A stretch of 57,799 nucleotides of DNA from Planctomycetota bacterium (GCA_024275135.1 JAJRZS010000065.1:1-57799), one strand, 5' to 3'. Positions 44,411-53,008 are shown, counted from the stretch's first letter. Program-made: numbers and translations. The notes: generated by a model from the letters alone, not told the origin.

Positions 44411-44788
44411 ATGGCCGATCTCGAAACCTTCCCCAATCCCTGTCCCGAGCGCCCTTATCTGATTGAGAGCGTCACTCATGAGTTCACTTGCGTTTGTCCC
44501 AAAACAGGGCAGCCTGATTTCGCCACTTTGCGCATTCGCTATGTGCCGGCGGCCGCCTGCGTGGAGCTGAAAAGCCTGAAGCTCTTTTTATGGGGATTTC
44601 GTGAGGAGGGGCATTTCCATGAGCATGTGACCAATTGCATCCTCGACACCCTGGTTGGGGCTTGTGCTCCTCAGTGGATGGAGGTTCGTGGCGAATTCCG
44701 GGTACGTGGAGGCATTGCCACCACCATCACCGCCCGCCATGGCGAGTATCCAAGTGCGCTGGAAGGGGTGGCGAGGGCGGAAATCTAG
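44411..44788 (+). CDS. queF: NADPH-dependent 7-cyano-7-deazaguanine reductase QueF
   Basis: QueF reduces preQ0 to preQ1 in queuosine synthesis. The 125-aa product is the short (unimodular, type I) form. Catalytic Cys29 is in EFTCVCPKTGQPDFA, with Asp36 following. The NADPH-binding QueF motif reads ELKSLKLFLW, and FHEHVTNCILDTL is conserved. It is a little shorter than the B. subtilis enzyme. No other queuosine genes are adjacent. Confidence 0.92.
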   Translation: MADLETFPNPCPERPYLIESVTHEFTCVCPKTGQPDFATLRIRYVPAAACVELKSLKLFLWGFREEGHFHEHVTNCILDTLVGACAPQWMEVRGEFRVRGGIATTITARHGEYPSALEGVARAEI

Positions 44789-45032
44789 AAAAAAAGGGGG
44801 GCAGGAATACCTATTCCAGTATCTGGGGTAGGCCTGCCTCAACCTCTTCAACCTCTTCACCATCTTTGCGGATGGCAGTTTGGTGACTACTTCTCGGGAG
44901 CTGACGGAAACGCCACCCTTTCCCCAGGGCACGTTCTCAGTACGTAGTAATTTCTGCTCCGCCCAGGAGCAAAAAAAAGTTTAAGTTTTCTCAGCTTCTT
45001 GGCCGAAGAACTCTTGCAACCTGATTTTCCGG
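44789..45032 (+). other. gene-free interval with structured RNA potential downstream of queF
   Basis: The interval between queF and the convergent FAH gene has no convincing ORF on either strand. Near its start, GGCAGG and CCTGCC (within 44800-44855) can close a hairpin with an inner TACC/GGTA stem. GCTCC-GCCCA-GGAGC (near 44957-44970) is a second stem, followed by eight A. The region ends in a strong + strand terminator at 45033. It may be a long queF 3' UTR or an independent small RNA. No Rfam family was recognised by eye (tmRNA, 6S, SRP and RNase P motifs were looked for and not seen). Confidence 0.4.
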
Positions 45033-45088
45033 CCGCCGACTTGGTTGGGAGCCCTTTCCTACAAAGGATACCAGTCGGCGGTTTTTTT
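45033..45088 (+). terminator. intrinsic terminator with branched stem
   Basis: CCGCCGAC (45033-45040) pairs with GTCGGCGG (45074-45081), followed by seven T. Inside, TGG/CCA extends the stem and CCTTT/AAAGG (about 45053-45067) can form an inner hairpin. It reads as a terminator only on the + strand. It stops 0-2 nt from the end of the convergent FAH gene. Confidence 0.8.
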
Positions 45089-45932
45089 ATTGCTCGGCTA
45101 ATACCACCGGGTTTTCCAGCCGACCAAGGCCTTCCGCCTCCACCACCAAGTGGTCGCCAGGGTGGATTGGTGCAACCCCAGCAGGGGTGCCGAGAAACAC
45201 GATGTCGCCTGGGCAAAGAGGGGTCCATTTGGAGATTTCCGCCAAGGCGTGGGCTGGAGACCACAATAAATCCGCAAGCGAGGCTTGCTGGCGAATGACG
45301 TTGTTGACGCGGCCGCGGAGGCAGAGGCTAGCTAGGGGCGGCAGTTCCTCCTTGGGCACCCAAGCTGGACCCAGACAACCAAAGGTGGCTAGGTTTTTCG
45401 CCCGCAGCCAAGGCCAGCCACGTTCGCGGTCGAGACTCTGCTGTTTCCGCGCAGTGATGTCGTTGCCGAGGGTATAAGCGACGATGGCCTGTTCCGCTTC
45501 TGCGGGTGAGGCTTGATGCAAGCTGCGGCCAAGGAGCGCAACCACTTCGGCTTCGGGATCGACCCGGGTGCTCAGCCAAGAAGGAATTTGCACCGCCTCG
45601 CCAGGCCCGATGAGGCAGTCGGGCAGTTTGGCAAACCACACCAATTCGGAAGGGGGCGCAGAGCCCATTTCCCGTGCATGGGCGGCGAAATTTTTGCCGA
45701 GGCACAAAGCTTTTCCGGGGCGCCCCGGAAGAAGCAGAGGCCAAGTGGTGGCGGCGACTTCCGGTGCCGCAGAAAGCAGGCTGGAAAAGGTGGTGGTTTC
45801 AGCAAGGAGACTGGCGAGTTCACAAAGGTCGTCGGCAAGGCCCGCTGCTGTGAGATCGCGCAACACACCCCCGGCAAGCCACAACCAATGAGGCTGGCCG
45901 TCGGGGGAACAGGCGCGGCGCAGGCTATGCAT
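45087..45932 (-). CDS. fumarylacetoacetate hydrolase (FAH)-fold family protein
   Basis: The 281-aa product has the FAH pattern: PGKALCLGKNFAAHAREMG, FAKLPDCLIGPGEAVQIP and RVDPEAEVVALLGR with metal-binding acids. YTLGNDITARKQQ and the end PGDIVFLGTPAGVAPIHPGDHLVVEAEGLG also fit. The superfamily cleaves or decarboxylates 2,4-dioxo acids and related compounds. The exact substrate is not predictable. Its start overlaps the stop of the upstream cyclase-repeat gene by 8 nt. The N-terminal ~65 residues are a less conserved lid-like domain. Confidence 0.87.
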   Translation of the reverse strand: MHSLRRACSPDGQPHWLWLAGGVLRDLTAAGLADDLCELASLLAETTTFSSLLSAAPEVAATTWPLLLPGRPGKALCLGKNFAAHAREMGSAPPSELVWFAKLPDCLIGPGEAVQIPSWLSTRVDPEAEVVALLGRSLHQASPAEAEQAIVAYTLGNDITARKQQSLDRERGWPWLRAKNLATFGCLGPAWVPKEELPPLASLCLRGRVNNVIRQQASLADLLWSPAHALAEISKWTPLCPGDIVFLGTPAGVAPIHPGDHLVVEAEGLGRLENPVVLAEQ

Positions 45933-47505
45933 CGAGGAGTTCGCGGAGCGCGCCTAGGGCGTAGGAAGTGCAAAGCACCGGGTTGCCCTCCCACCAACGG
46001 GGGGCGTCGGTATTGACCCAATGGCCGTCCTCATGCTGCAACTGCAATAGCTTGCTACTTAATTCCGCACGCCAATCATGCTGGACCCCACCAGGGCTGA
46101 TGATGGTGGTGAGCTTTGCTGCGGATAGAGCCTGGGCCAAGCTCAAATAATAGTAATACAGGCCCTGAAAGCCGCCGCGGGGGTCGACCAACATGTCGAA
46201 ACCGGGGTTGACTTCCAAAGTCCAGTGCGCGCGAATCCATTGGATTGCGGCTTGCACGCGGGGATCGTCCTTGCTGACACCGGCAAAAAGATAGCACTTC
46301 AAGAGAGCGTAGGTCATGGAGCCATAGCTGCGGGCAACCATGCTGCCATCAGCCAAAGTGATGGTGCCAGCTGGTGAGTTGCCGGGGTAGTACATGGCAC
46401 CGCCGTCGTTGCCGGCGCGGATGGGGGTGGTCTTGCCTTTGTCGTAGTAGGTTTCGGGGTTGGATTCCGAGCGGTTCTGACTGCGATTCAAAAAGTGGAT
46501 AGCGCGTTGGAAGGCTTCGTCTTTGGCCGGCACGCCAGCTTCATGCAGGGCTTGCAAGGCAAATTGCAGATTGGATAAATCGGGGCGCAAATCGCCACCG
46601 TAGCCAATGCCGCCATAAAACTTATCGCCTTCGCTGTAGCCTTCGCCTTCGTCGGTTTGCACCGCACGCAGATAAGCTACCGCGCGTTGAATGGCCTCTT
46701 GGTCGGCGGCGCGGCCACCATCGAGAAGGGCACCAATCGCCACCGAAGTGGTGTAGACCGCTACGCGTCCGTTGTGGATGGAACCATCTTCATGCTGCAG
46801 GCTTAACAGCCAGTCCAAAACTTGAAAGCCCACTTTGCGCGCTTCGTCTTTACCACTGCCGAAAAGGGCGCGGGCGGCCAAAGCGGAAATACCTGGTTCG
46901 GGTTGGCCGAAGACTTCCCAAAAACCCGAATCACCACGTTGGCTGAGGAGAAACTGTACCCCACGCTCGTAGCTTTGCCGCACTTCGGCCAAGCTGGGTG
47001 CAGCGGGGGAGTTCTCTTTTTTACCGTAGGTGCGCAGGATGCCAGCATCGGCGAGGGCTCGGGCGATTTCGGCCAAACCGGCATCGGGCGGCAGGGTGGT
47101 TAAGGAATAGGGAGTGTTGGCGGCTACTTGAGTGGAGCGCAGTTCCTCCAGCTTATGACCATGGCGGGCAACCAGTTTCGCCACAGTTGGCAAATAACGA
47201 TCTTGGTGCACATGCATCAGGGCCAAAGCGATGCGTTGGTCCCGTTGCCAGTCGTCGGTGCGGTCGTCGACTTTGGAAAGCAGATAAGAGACGGCGTCGC
47301 GAATGAAGGGGCCGTCGTCGACTCGGTAAGCGCGCGGGCTCAAAGCCATGCCGGTAAGCACATCGGCCGTCACCACCACATTGGAGGCATAAGAGCCGTC
47401 GGCCATTTGCGCGGGCCGAATTTGATTCATGTATTGATCAAATAGCTCTTTTTCGGAAGGGCCTTGCAAGGCAAGAAGCGGACTGAGTAGGAGAAGGCAA
47501 AGCAT
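45925..47505 (-). CDS. secreted prenyltransferase/squalene-cyclase-repeat protein (526 aa)
   Basis: A signal peptide (MLCLLLLSPLLALQGPS) is followed by alpha-alpha-barrel repeats with QW-like motifs: MADGSYASNVVVTADVL, QRGDSGFWEVFG, LSLQHEDGSIHN, QTDEGEGYSEGDKFYGGIGYGG and LQLQHEDGHWVNTD. Similar exported proteins are common in planctomycetes. The DxDD acid motif of true squalene-hopene cyclases is not seen, and export argues against terpene cyclisation. A carbohydrate- or protein-binding role is possible. It overlaps the FAH gene by 8 nt and follows lpxB on the same strand by 25 nt. Confidence 0.8.
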   Translation of the reverse strand: MLCLLLLSPLLALQGPSEKELFDQYMNQIRPAQMADGSYASNVVVTADVLTGMALSPRAYRVDDGPFIRDAVSYLLSKVDDRTDDWQRDQRIALALMHVHQDRYLPTVAKLVARHGHKLEELRSTQVAANTPYSLTTLPPDAGLAEIARALADAGILRTYGKKENSPAAPSLAEVRQSYERGVQFLLSQRGDSGFWEVFGQPEPGISALAARALFGSGKDEARKVGFQVLDWLLSLQHEDGSIHNGRVAVYTTSVAIGALLDGGRAADQEAIQRAVAYLRAVQTDEGEGYSEGDKFYGGIGYGGDLRPDLSNLQFALQALHEAGVPAKDEAFQRAIHFLNRSQNRSESNPETYYDKGKTTPIRAGNDGGAMYYPGNSPAGTITLADGSMVARSYGSMTYALLKCYLFAGVSKDDPRVQAAIQWIRAHWTLEVNPGFDMLVDPRGGFQGLYYYYLSLAQALSAAKLTTIISPGGVQHDWRAELSSKLLQLQHEDGHWVNTDAPRWWEGNPVLCTSYALGALRELLDA

Positions 47506-47530
47506 GATGGTGCTACGGGAAACGTACGAA

Positions 47531-48838
47531 CTAGGGACTTGGTTCGCTGATTATGGTGGATTCTATCGCCAGCGCGGCACGCAAAGTGGTGCCCGGAGCA
47601 AAGGCGTGGGTATGCAGTTCCTCCGCGGCGGATCTGGCTTGCGCAGCATCTTGCATTTGCTGCAATAACGCCGTGCATAGAGCTTGCGGCTGCAAATGAT
47701 GTCCAAGCAACTCAGGCATTTGCCGTCTTCCTAGGATGAGGTTGGCTCCAGCCACGTGGGGGACGCTGAGCGCATGACTTGCGAGCCAGCTGCCTAAGCG
47801 AGAACTCATTTGATAGACGACGACGGCGGGGACACCACGAGCAGCCACCTCGAGGCTGGCAGTACCGCTGACCACCCAAGCACCTATGCAGTGAGACAAG
47901 ACCGAGTGAAAGGCGCCTACCGCAGGCGTGACCTCGACCGTGGATTCTTGCAAAATTGGCTGCAGCAGGGGCCAAAGTTCCTGCCGAAGGTGAGGCAGCA
48001 CGAAGCGCAACTCGGGTTTTTGTTGCTGCAGCAAAGATGCAGCAGCCAACATCAAGGGGAGGTTTTCTTTGATTTCGCGTTTGCGGCTGCCGGGAAGAAG
48101 CGCGACCCAGGGGCCTTGCTGGTCTGGCGGTTGCCACGGACATGGATCTTCGGCGGCGGCAATTTGTTCGGCGAGGGGGTGGCCAATGTATTTGGCTTGG
48201 GCTCCATGTTGGCAGTACCAATTCTCTTCAAAGGGCAAGATTGTGAGTAATAAATCAGCGCGTCGAAAGTCGCGAATGCGCCACGGAGCCCAAGCCCAAA
48301 GTTGAGGGGCAATGAAATCGACCACGGGTACATGGCAGCGTTTGGCAATGCGCAGCAGGTGGCGGTTAAGGCCAGGATAATCCACCAACAAGACCGCATC
48401 GGGAGGGTGTTGGCGCATCTCTTTGGCAAAAAGAAAAACCGCCGAGAAAAAGAGTGGGAGTTGGGCGGCGACATCTCGAAATCCCATCACATTGAGGTCG
48501 GCGAGCGGGCGCCATACTTCCATACCCAGGTCTTCGAGCTGGCAGCCGCCAAAGCCGCTTAGGCGGAGGTTGGGATGCCTTTGTTGCAACAAACGACAAA
48601 GTCGGAGGGCGTGGGCTTGGCCGGAGGCATCGCCGCAGCTGACCACCAAATGGCGCAAAGCAAAGGCTGGTGGAGTGGTGCTGGGCGTGGGCGGAATGGG
48701 TGCGGATTGGAGTTGCTCAAATTCCGCGAGTCGACGAGTGCGCTGGGTGAAGGCCCAGAAGTGACGAGGCAGGGCTAGCAGCAAATCCACCAGGGCATAG
48801 AGGAACTCGCGGAGGACGTCGAAGGCGGGTGCTAGCAT
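47531..48838 (-). CDS. lpxB: lipid-A-disaccharide synthase LpxB with N-terminal hydrophobic extension
   Basis: LpxB joins UDP-2,3-diacyl-GlcN and lipid X at the inner membrane. The 435-aa product has LADLNVMGFRDVAAQLP, VDYPGLNRHLLRIAK, FIAPQLWAWAPWRIRDF, LPFEENWY and LLPGSRKREIKENLPLML. The donor-binding SGTASLEVAARGVPAVVVY and ANLILGRRQMPELLG follow. Two points differ from the norm. The first motif reads CGDASGQAHA where GExSGD is usual. About 60 residues precede it, including a hydrophobic helix (FLYALVDLLLALP), perhaps a membrane anchor. The ATG at 48838 is preferred over a TTG at 48847. The gene is only 8 nt from a divergent LPS-kinase-like gene. Confidence 0.9.
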   Translation of the reverse strand: MLAPAFDVLREFLYALVDLLLALPRHFWAFTQRTRRLAEFEQLQSAPIPPTPSTTPPAFALRHLVVSCGDASGQAHALRLCRLLQQRHPNLRLSGFGGCQLEDLGMEVWRPLADLNVMGFRDVAAQLPLFFSAVFLFAKEMRQHPPDAVLLVDYPGLNRHLLRIAKRCHVPVVDFIAPQLWAWAPWRIRDFRRADLLLTILPFEENWYCQHGAQAKYIGHPLAEQIAAAEDPCPWQPPDQQGPWVALLPGSRKREIKENLPLMLAAASLLQQQKPELRFVLPHLRQELWPLLQPILQESTVEVTPAVGAFHSVLSHCIGAWVVSGTASLEVAARGVPAVVVYQMSSRLGSWLASHALSVPHVAGANLILGRRQMPELLGHHLQPQALCTALLQQMQDAAQARSAAEELHTHAFAPGTTLRAALAIESTIISEPSP

Positions 48839-48846
48839 GCTAGGCA

Positions 48847-49560
48847 ATGGCAGATGCAGGCCGCACTTGGACCTACTTGAAGTCGGACCTGATGGGCCGT
48901 GTGGAGCGAGGACATTCTAGCGAGGCCCAGCCGACGGACGGTTGGCCGGTGGATATTGTCCGCCGCGACACCCGCTTGGCTCCTTGGTGGTGCCGGTGGC
49001 TGGCGCGGTGGTTGGCGCGACGGGAAGCTCGTTGCTTGCAGGCCGTGGCGCAAAGACTGCCATCGCTGGCGGGAGTGTCCTTGCCTCAAGTGTGCCAGTG
49101 GCAAAATGGCGTTTTGATTCGCACCTGGATTGAAGGGGAGGCTTTGCAACTTGCGCCGCCGCCACCTCCGGACTTTTTCGAAGACTTGCGTCGACTTGTA
49201 TGCCAATTGCACCGGGCAGGCATCACCCACAATGATCTAGCCAAAGAGCCCAATTGTTTGGTGGATGAACATGGGCGGCCGGCCTTGGTCGATTTTCAAT
49301 TGGGCAAGGTCTTTGCGCGACGGGGGCGTATTTTTCGGTTGATGGCGCGTGAAGATTTACGCCATTTACTCAAGCACAAGCGCAGTTATGCGGCCCAAGA
49401 ATTGTCGGCGCGGGAGTTGCAGATTTTGGCACGGCCGAGTTGCGCAGCCAGGTTATGGAAGCAGACCGGCAAGCGACTTTATCACGGCATCACTCGGGGA
49501 ATTTTCGGCTGGTCGGATCGGGAAGGCGCTGGCGATCGGAACTTTACAACTCGTCGCTAA
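48847..49560 (+). CDS. lipopolysaccharide kinase-like protein (Kdo/heptose kinase, RIO-like fold)
   Basis: The 237-aa product is a small kinase. The catalytic loop is GITHNDLAKEPNCLVD (HND in place of HRD, as in LPS and RIO-like kinases), followed by PALVDFQLGKVFARRG (DFQ for DFG). The N-terminal lobe is reduced, with LIRTWIEGEAL as the hinge. It diverges from lpxB with an 8-nt gap, which supports a role in phosphorylating the lipid A core. The exact sugar cannot be assigned. The last 17 nt overlap the convergent DUF1570 gene. Confidence 0.78.
   Translation: MADAGRTWTYLKSDLMGRVERGHSSEAQPTDGWPVDIVRRDTRLAPWWCRWLARWLARREARCLQAVAQRLPSLAGVSLPQVCQWQNGVLIRTWIEGEALQLAPPPPPDFFEDLRRLVCQLHRAGITHNDLAKEPNCLVDEHGRPALVDFQLGKVFARRGRIFRLMAREDLRHLLKHKRSYAAQELSARELQILARPSCAARLWKQTGKRLYHGITRGIFGWSDREGAGDRNFTTRR
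48912..48921 (-). promoter_or_regulatory. candidate -10 element of lpxB (GCTAGAATGT), inside the kinase gene
   Basis: On the minus strand GCTAGAATGT (TAGAAT 48919-48914) sits 75 nt before the lpxB ATG and inside the coding sequence of the divergent kinase. It is the third exact copy of this ten-base element in the window. Confidence 0.4.
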
Positions 49561-51238
49561 CAAATTTCTTCCAGCGTTCCTCAAATTCGATTTCATCAAT
49601 TTTGCCCCAAGACTCTCCCATGGCTTTGTTCCAGATTTCGGTCTTAGTACGCTGGTCGAGGTAGTTCCATGGGTGTTCGGCACGTTCCTTGGCGGCTTGG
49701 ATGAGTTCGAAATCGGCATCGGAGTCGGCCAAGGCTTTTAGCTGTTCATCTGCATCCTTTTGGATGGCGTCGTAGGCCTGGGTGAACCCTTCATCCAGCA
49801 CGCGGATGTAGTTGGGGATGATGTTGGCATACTCCGACTTCCAATATTTTTTACTGACTTTGCCGCGCGCGCCTTCGCGCAAGAAATAAACAATAGAGAA
49901 AGACTCGGCATAGCAACCCGTGCCGCCGGGGCCTTGGTTTTGCCAGGTGGGGTGATCGAAACGCACATGGCGGCGCACTGGCTTAAAGGTGCCTTCGCGC
50001 ACCATTTGTTTGATGGTGGGAATGCGGGAAAGGCCGCCTTTCATGTCTTTGTTGGGCACCAGTTTGCTGCCCTTCATTTTCCAAGCACCGTAATAATCGC
50101 CGTGGCCTTCATCAAACCAGCGATGGGCTTCGGAACGATTGAACAAGAAGTGGCAATATTGGTGGAAGCCTTCATGGGAAATCACCGAAAGGGTGGCATC
50201 CTTGCCGGTTTCCCCGAAATACAAGACCAGCTCCTCGGAAGCCGGGTTGAAATAGCCGGCTGTGCCTTCGCTGGTGCGACCATAGCGCTGAAAATCTTCT
50301 TTGGAGGCGCAAATGCGTACGACCGACACCGAGGTGATTGGCTCGGCTGGAGGAAAATCCTGCTCGTAGATTTTGCGCGAAGCCTCCAAGCGTTTGATGA
50401 CTTCTTGGATTTGCTTTTTGTTGTCGCTATTGGTTTTGATCAAATACTGCTTGCTAGGTGTTTCCACCAGGTGCCAGCCAGGGGTTTGCATAACTTCATT
50501 GCGGTGAAACTCCAGCAAATCTTCGTAATCGCTGTCGGAATCAACATCTTTGACCGAGGAAGTTTGGATACTGTTCAGGTCTAGCTTGAAGCTCTTCATC
50601 GATTTCTCGACGGCTTTGCCCCATTTTTTACGTGTCTTCTTTTCGGCTGGGTACGACCACACAAACACAATGCGATAATCCGGCAGGCGGAAAGTGTAAA
50701 CATCGAACAACATGTCAAAGGCACCGTTGTCGAAAACGGTGAAGGCCAGAATTTCATTGCGCTCCGCTTGGATTCCTTTGGCTTTGATGGTGGAGATTTC
50801 AGGCTCCACCAATTTGTATTCGTCCTTGCGCAAGGCCGGTCCAAAAATGTCCATGACGAATTCTTCGGCGCCCTTTTCCGCCGCGGCTTCGGTGCCGAGG
50901 CGGTTGCGTAGGCTGCCGCCACCACTGCTTTGCCCCGTGGATTTGGATTGGGGTGGATCGATTTTCAGGACTTTGAGTGAAGGGCGGTATTCCAACCGCG
51001 CATTGCTCTCGGTTTTGACCGTGACGCCACGTTTGGCCTCGAATTGCCCAATCACATGGAGGGCTTTCATTTGCCCATCGGGGGGCACATCCGACCAATC
51101 TTTTAATGGCTTAAAGGAAAACCCATAAGCTGGGAATTCCCTCGCTTTGGAGCTGTTTTTTTGCGCCGCGGCAGTGGGAGCGAGAAGCAGGGTGCTCAGA
51201 AAGAGCCCGACGAGGCGCAGAAGTAGTGTGGACTTCAT
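49544..51238 (-). CDS. exported DUF1570-type putative zinc metallopeptidase (564 aa)
   Basis: A signal peptide (about 1-26, ending PTAAAQ) is followed by a beta-rich N-terminal half (about 30-230; FPAYGFSFKPLKDWSDVPP is typical of PsbP-like folds). A C-terminal half carries the gluzincin motif VISHEGFHQYCHFLF (HExxH), with a later WFDEGHGDYYG that can give the third ligand. Such MA-clan-like domains are abundant in planctomycetes. The substrate is unknown. It follows grpE after 60 nt containing a weak terminator. Its 3' end overlaps the kinase gene. Confidence 0.8.
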   Translation of the reverse strand: MKSTLLLRLVGLFLSTLLLAPTAAAQKNSSKAREFPAYGFSFKPLKDWSDVPPDGQMKALHVIGQFEAKRGVTVKTESNARLEYRPSLKVLKIDPPQSKSTGQSSGGGSLRNRLGTEAAAEKGAEEFVMDIFGPALRKDEYKLVEPEISTIKAKGIQAERNEILAFTVFDNGAFDMLFDVYTFRLPDYRIVFVWSYPAEKKTRKKWGKAVEKSMKSFKLDLNSIQTSSVKDVDSDSDYEDLLEFHRNEVMQTPGWHLVETPSKQYLIKTNSDNKKQIQEVIKRLEASRKIYEQDFPPAEPITSVSVVRICASKEDFQRYGRTSEGTAGYFNPASEELVLYFGETGKDATLSVISHEGFHQYCHFLFNRSEAHRWFDEGHGDYYGAWKMKGSKLVPNKDMKGGLSRIPTIKQMVREGTFKPVRRHVRFDHPTWQNQGPGGTGCYAESFSIVYFLREGARGKVSKKYWKSEYANIIPNYIRVLDEGFTQAYDAIQKDADEQLKALADSDADFELIQAAKERAEHPWNYLDQRTKTEIWNKAMGESWGKIDEIEFEERWKKFVSDEL

Positions 51239-51252
51239 GATGGAATTACGTG

Positions 51253-51280
51253 AAAACGATGCCCCATATTAGGGCATTTT
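51253..51280 (-). terminator. probable weak terminator after grpE
   Basis: ATGCCC (51259-51264) and GGGCAT (51272-51277) form a stem with a CATATTA loop. On the minus strand it is followed by CGTTTT. It separates the chaperone operon from the DUF1570 gene. The U-run is short, so read-through is likely. Confidence 0.5.
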
Positions 51281-51298
51281 GCGGCAAATTGCTCCCGA

Positions 51299-51882
51299 CT
51301 AGTTATCGCTAGGAGCGGAAGGCTGTTCCGACTCCGGCTCGACAATGCGCAACTTGGCTGGGCGCAGGATGCGTTTACCCATCCGATAGCCGCGACTCAG
51401 CAATTCAAGACGTGGCTTTTCCAGCGAGGCGTCCACCACATGTTCCACGGCCTCATGCTCGTCGGGGTCGAAAGAGTGATCCTCCTTCGGTGCCAAAAAA
51501 GTTATGCCGTGGCTGAGCATGACCCCTTCAAGCGCTTGTTGGATGGCATGGATGCCGGCGAGGAAGGCGTCGGCCTGTTCGGCTTCTTTGATGCTCTCGG
51601 GGATGTTGCCCAAGGCTGCTTCCATGTAGTCGGAGACACGAATAAGGTCATGCAGAAGAGCCTCAAGGCGAAGGCGTACCCGCTCTTCGGTTTCTTCCAT
51701 CATCCGCCGCCGAATGTTTTGCAAATCGGCTTGGGCGCGCAGGCAGCGCTCTTTCCACATTTCCAGAGTTTCCTCTGGCTCTTCGGTGGCCGCAGTTTGC
51801 TCCTGCTTGATTTCGGCATCCTGCTCTTTTGCCGCAGTGGCCTGGTCCGATTTGGCAGTTTTGTTTTTTTGGCTTTGGCCAT
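51299..51882 (-). CDS. grpE: nucleotide exchange factor GrpE, reading frame broken at an A7 run near the start
   Basis: GrpE releases ADP from DnaK. From 51760 the frame is clearly GrpE: MWKERCLRAQADLQNIRRRMMEE, LIRVSDYMEAAL, GIHAIQQALEGVMLSHGI and a C-terminal FDPDEHEAVEHV. LLSRGYRMGKRILRPAKLRIVE follows. The same frame continues upstream as an acidic, Glu/Gln-rich N-terminus typical of GrpE, but has no ATG, GTG or TTG before the dnaJ stop. The only good ATG (51882) is one base out of frame. A one-A increase or a -1 slip in the seven A at 51870-51864 would give MAKAKKNKTAKSDQ and 194 residues, the normal length. Options are slippage, a CTG start at 51889, or an indel error. Confidence 0.85.
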
Positions 51883-51892
51883 GATTCAGAAG

Positions 51893-53008
51893 CTATTTGT
51901 TGGCTTTCTTCAGGTTTTTCTCTTCCAAGGCGCGTAACTTTTTGACCAGACTCTTTTGTTCGCGCGTGATTTTTTTCGGCACTTCCACATAAACGCGGAC
52001 CAGTAAGTCTCCGCGCGGGCCGCCATGCAGGCGGGGCAAGCCTTGACCAGCAATGCGGAACAATTTGCCGCTGGGAGTGCCGGCAGGAACACTCATGCGG
52101 GCTTCCCCATCCAAGGTGGCGACGATGATTTTGTCGCCGAGCACTGCTTGCGGCCAAGTGAGGGGAACTTCGGTGTAAAGGTCGCGTCCTTCGCGATGGA
52201 AGCCGCTTTGCTCGAGGACATGCACTTCCACGAAAAGGTCGCCGTTGGGTGCTCCGTTGCGGCCGGATTCGCCTTGGCCGCTGAGACGAATTTGGGCACC
52301 GTCTTCGATGCCTGCAGGAATATGGACTTCAATTTCTCGCTCTTTGAGTTCGAGTCCGCTGCCGCGACAAGTGCCGCAAGGCTTGGTGATGAGGGTGCCT
52401 TCGCCTTGGCAGCGTGGACAGGCTGTGCGCACGGCAAAGAATCCTTGCTGCTGATGTACGGAGCCTTGACCACCGCAAGTGGAACAGGTTTCCCGCTTGC
52501 CACCTGGAGCTGTGCCGTTGCCATGACAGGAGCTACAGGTTTCGTTGCGCCGCAAGGCGAGGACGCGTTCAGTTCCCTGCAGCACTTCGGCAAGGGAGAT
52601 TTCTACTGCGGCGCGGAGGCTGCGCCCGGGGCGGCCGGCATTGCGCCCACGATCACCGCCACCGAAGCCAAACAAGGTTTCGAAAATACCACCACCATTG
52701 CCGCCGCCACGTCCGCCGAAAATGTCGGAGAATTGGGAGAAGATGTCGGAAAAATCCACCGGCACGCCGCCACCGCCAGGACCGCCAGCAACTCCGGCAT
52801 GACCAAAGCGATCGTAGCGCGCGCGTTTGTCGGCATCCGATAGCACCGAATAGGCTTCGGTGGCTTCTTTGAATTTTTCAGCAGCCCCCTCGTCTTTGTT
52901 GCGGTCGGGGTGGTACTTCAAGGCCAGCTTGCGATAAGCAGACTTGATTTCGGAGTCGGACGCATCACGCCCGACTCCGAGAACTTCGTAGTAATCGCGC
53001 TGACTCAA
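51893..53008 (-). CDS. dnaJ: chaperone protein DnaJ
   Basis: This is a full-length type I DnaJ of 371 aa. It has a J domain with [10 protein letters not shown], a Gly/Phe-rich region (about 75-125), and four zinc-finger repeats ([32 protein letters not shown]). The C-terminal substrate domains follow ([15 protein letters not shown]). It delivers substrates to DnaK; dnaK is not in the window. The start must be a TTG at 53008 ([11 protein letters not shown]): it lies 9 nt after, and in the same frame as, the groEL stop, with no ATG available. Confidence 0.95.
   Translation of the reverse strand: MSQRDYYEVLGVGRDASDSEIKSAYRKLALKYHPDRNKDEGAAEKFKEATEAYSVLSDADKRARYDRFGHAGVAGGPGGGGVPVDFSDIFSQFSDIFGGRGGGNGGGIFETLFGFGGGDRGRNAGRPGRSLRAAVEISLAEVLQGTERVLALRRNETCSSCHGNGTAPGGKRETCSTCGGQGSVHQQQGFFAVRTACPRCQGEGTLITKPCGTCRGSGLELKEREIEVHIPAGIEDGAQIRLSGQGESGRNGAPNGDLFVEVHVLEQSGFHREGRDLYTEVPLTWPQAVLGDKIIVATLDGEARMSVPAGTPSGKLFRIAGQGLPRLHGGPRGDLLVRVYVEVPKKITREQKSLVKKLRALEEKNLKKANK

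Noticed and set aside
51858..51882. Classical X-XXY-YYZ slippery heptamer in grpE
   Set aside because: In the ATG frame the codons are GCC AAA AAA ACA, so the seven A are not phased as A-AAA-AAN for a standard tandem -1 slip. Simple P-site slip or RNA polymerase slippage remains possible.
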